Assembly: GCF_030068475.1 (NCBI RefSeq)
Contig: NZ_JAQOSP010000041.1
Coordinates: forward strand, 1 to 64,000
DNA length: 64,000 bases
Source of the DNA: Roseofilum acuticapitatum BLCC-M154
Lineage (GTDB): Bacteria; Cyanobacteriota; Cyanobacteriia; Cyanobacteriales; Desertifilaceae
Direction of reading: 5' to 3'
A model generated the notes under the pieces. It saw only the letters and a list, made by a program, of their open reading frames with translations. It was not told where the DNA came from and searched no databases. The translations under genes were made by a program, and so were the position numbers. The stretch's first letter is position 1. Every line of letters begins with the position of its first letter. Of the stretch, positions 63,152 through 64,000 are shown in pieces.

Positions 63152-64000
63152 GTGAACTTTGATTCCTACAATCCAGGGGACTTCTACGATGAACTCTTCG
63201 GCCCCGACGGTAATCCCCGGCCCGAATGCAAACCCCTTATAGACCACTTAAATCATCTCTCTCGCGAACACCTTCACCAACGCCAACAAGCTGCCCAGAT
63301 TGGACTCTTCAAGCTGGGAGTAACCTTTAATGTCTATGGTGCAGAAGAAGGAACCGAGCGGATTTTTCCCTTCGATCTCATTCCCCGTGTCGTCTTATCT
63401 CACGAGTGGAAAACCCTACAACAGGGACTCAAACAACGGATTGAAGCCCTGAATTTATTTATTGCCGACATTTATGACCAGCAAAAAATCATTAAAGATA
63501 AAGTCATTCCCGAAGAATTAATTCACTCGGCCACCGGCTTTCTCAAACCCTGTATGGGACTCAAACCCCCCAAAGGAGTCTGGTGTCATATTACTGGAAC
63601 CGACTTGGTGCGCGATAAAGACGGAAAATGGTACGTTTTAGAAGACAATTTGCGCTGTCCTTCCGGCGTTTCCTATGTCCTAGAAAATCGCCGGGTCATG
63701 AAAAGTACCTTTCCTCAAGTCTTTAGCTTGATGGATATTGAACCGGTCGATCAATATGCCGGGGGTTTACTCGATACCTTACTTAACCTAGCCCCCAGCC
63801 ATGTCCCTGAACCAACAGTAGTCGTATTAACTCCTGGAGTCTATAACTCGGCTTATTTTGAACATTCATTTTTAGCCCAGCAAATGGGAGTGGAATTAGT
63901 GGAAGGCCGGGATTTAGTCATTGCTGATGGCTACCTGCAAATGCGAACCACCAAGGGACTGCAACGGGTGGATGTGGTTTATCGTCGCATTGATGATAGC
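63152..64000 (+). CDS. circularly permuted ATP-grasp type 2 protein, cut by the right edge
   Basis: 283 codons from a GTG at 63152, open to the window end. Conserved motifs: NPGDFYDELFGPDGNPRPEC, IFPFDLIPRVV, CMGLKPPKGVWCHITGTDLV, LEDNLRCPSGVSYVLENR and LTPGVYNSAYFEHSFLA. This family (about 480 residues) usually lies in an operon with an alpha-E protein and a transglutaminase-like protein and is thought to make a peptide-type bond; the product is unknown. No ATG is in frame nearby, so the GTG start is my choice. Confidence 0.88.
   Translation, partial: MNFDSYNPGDFYDELFGPDGNPRPECKPLIDHLNHLSREHLHQRQQAAQIGLFKLGVTFNVYGAEEGTERIFPFDLIPRVVLSHEWKTLQQGLKQRIEALNLFIADIYDQQKIIKDKVIPEELIHSATGFLKPCMGLKPPKGVWCHITGTDLVRDKDGKWYVLEDNLRCPSGVSYVLENRRVMKSTFPQVFSLMDIEPVDQYAGGLLDTLLNLAPSHVPEPTVVVLTPGVYNSAYFEHSFLAQQMGVELVEGRDLVIADGYLQMRTTKGLQRVDVVYRRIDDS

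Overview
This window is from a cyanobacterium. The palindrome GCGATCGC (HIP1) recurs every kilobase or so, and there are XisH/XisI proteins, DUF3038/DUF4335, DUF1822, Uma2-family proteins and several cyanobacterial interspersed repeats. A filamentous, non-heterocystous type is a guess from gene content only. I saw no tRNA, rRNA or CRISPR array. The right edge cuts a circularly permuted ATP-grasp gene; the left edge cuts a xisH just before its end.

1-2.6 kb is a patchwork of small toxin/antitoxin-like genes on the minus strand. There are two xisH genes, one xisI, a DUF433 protein, and two nearly identical MNT nucleotidyltransferase copies, each followed by only the first few codons of its HEPN partner. 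2.6-9.7 kb holds a lone sugar-type solute-binding protein, then a type I secretion set: parvulin-like isomerase, cNMP/C39-like/ABC exporter, and HlyD adaptor. 9.7-12.7 kb is a dTDP-rhamnose cluster (rfbC, rfbD, rfbA) interrupted by a RelB/RelE-like pair.

12.8-25.5 kb is the most interesting region. It encodes a sigma-70-like protein, a DUF1822/HEAT protein, a small protein, a CHAT-protease/STAND-NTPase protein with a membrane segment and a C-terminal EF-hand, two tandem exported paralogues, a PD-(D/E)XK protein plus a truncated copy, a lipoprotein, a small membrane protein and a secreted protein. Five of these genes, including the sigma-like gene, are preceded by the same spaced element, TGCATAA-N17-NA(T/C)A(A/G)N with CC at a fixed place in the spacer. 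I read this as a candidate promoter class of the sigma-like protein, making the region a self-regulated CHAT/STAND system with an exported output. That reading is inference; the shared element is directly visible.

25.6-41.4 kb is mostly housekeeping or conserved cyanobacterial: a peptide-type ABC permease, apt, the DUF3038-DUF4335 pair, a degenerate AAA ATPase, an SGNH hydrolase, moaA, queG, an RsbW-like kinase with a SpoIIE phosphatase, and topA. 41.7-48 kb is a tightly packed four-gene signalling operon. 48-60 kb has mnmG, a PIN toxin module flanked by a 75-bp direct repeat, a large sacsin-like ATPase/DUF3883 protein (defence candidate), Uma2 proteins, an orphan xisI, malic enzyme, a small ABC ATPase and a DUF3754 protein. 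At 60.1-60.5 kb lies a decayed IS605-type element. 60.6-63 kb carries a Wzt/Wzm polysaccharide exporter.
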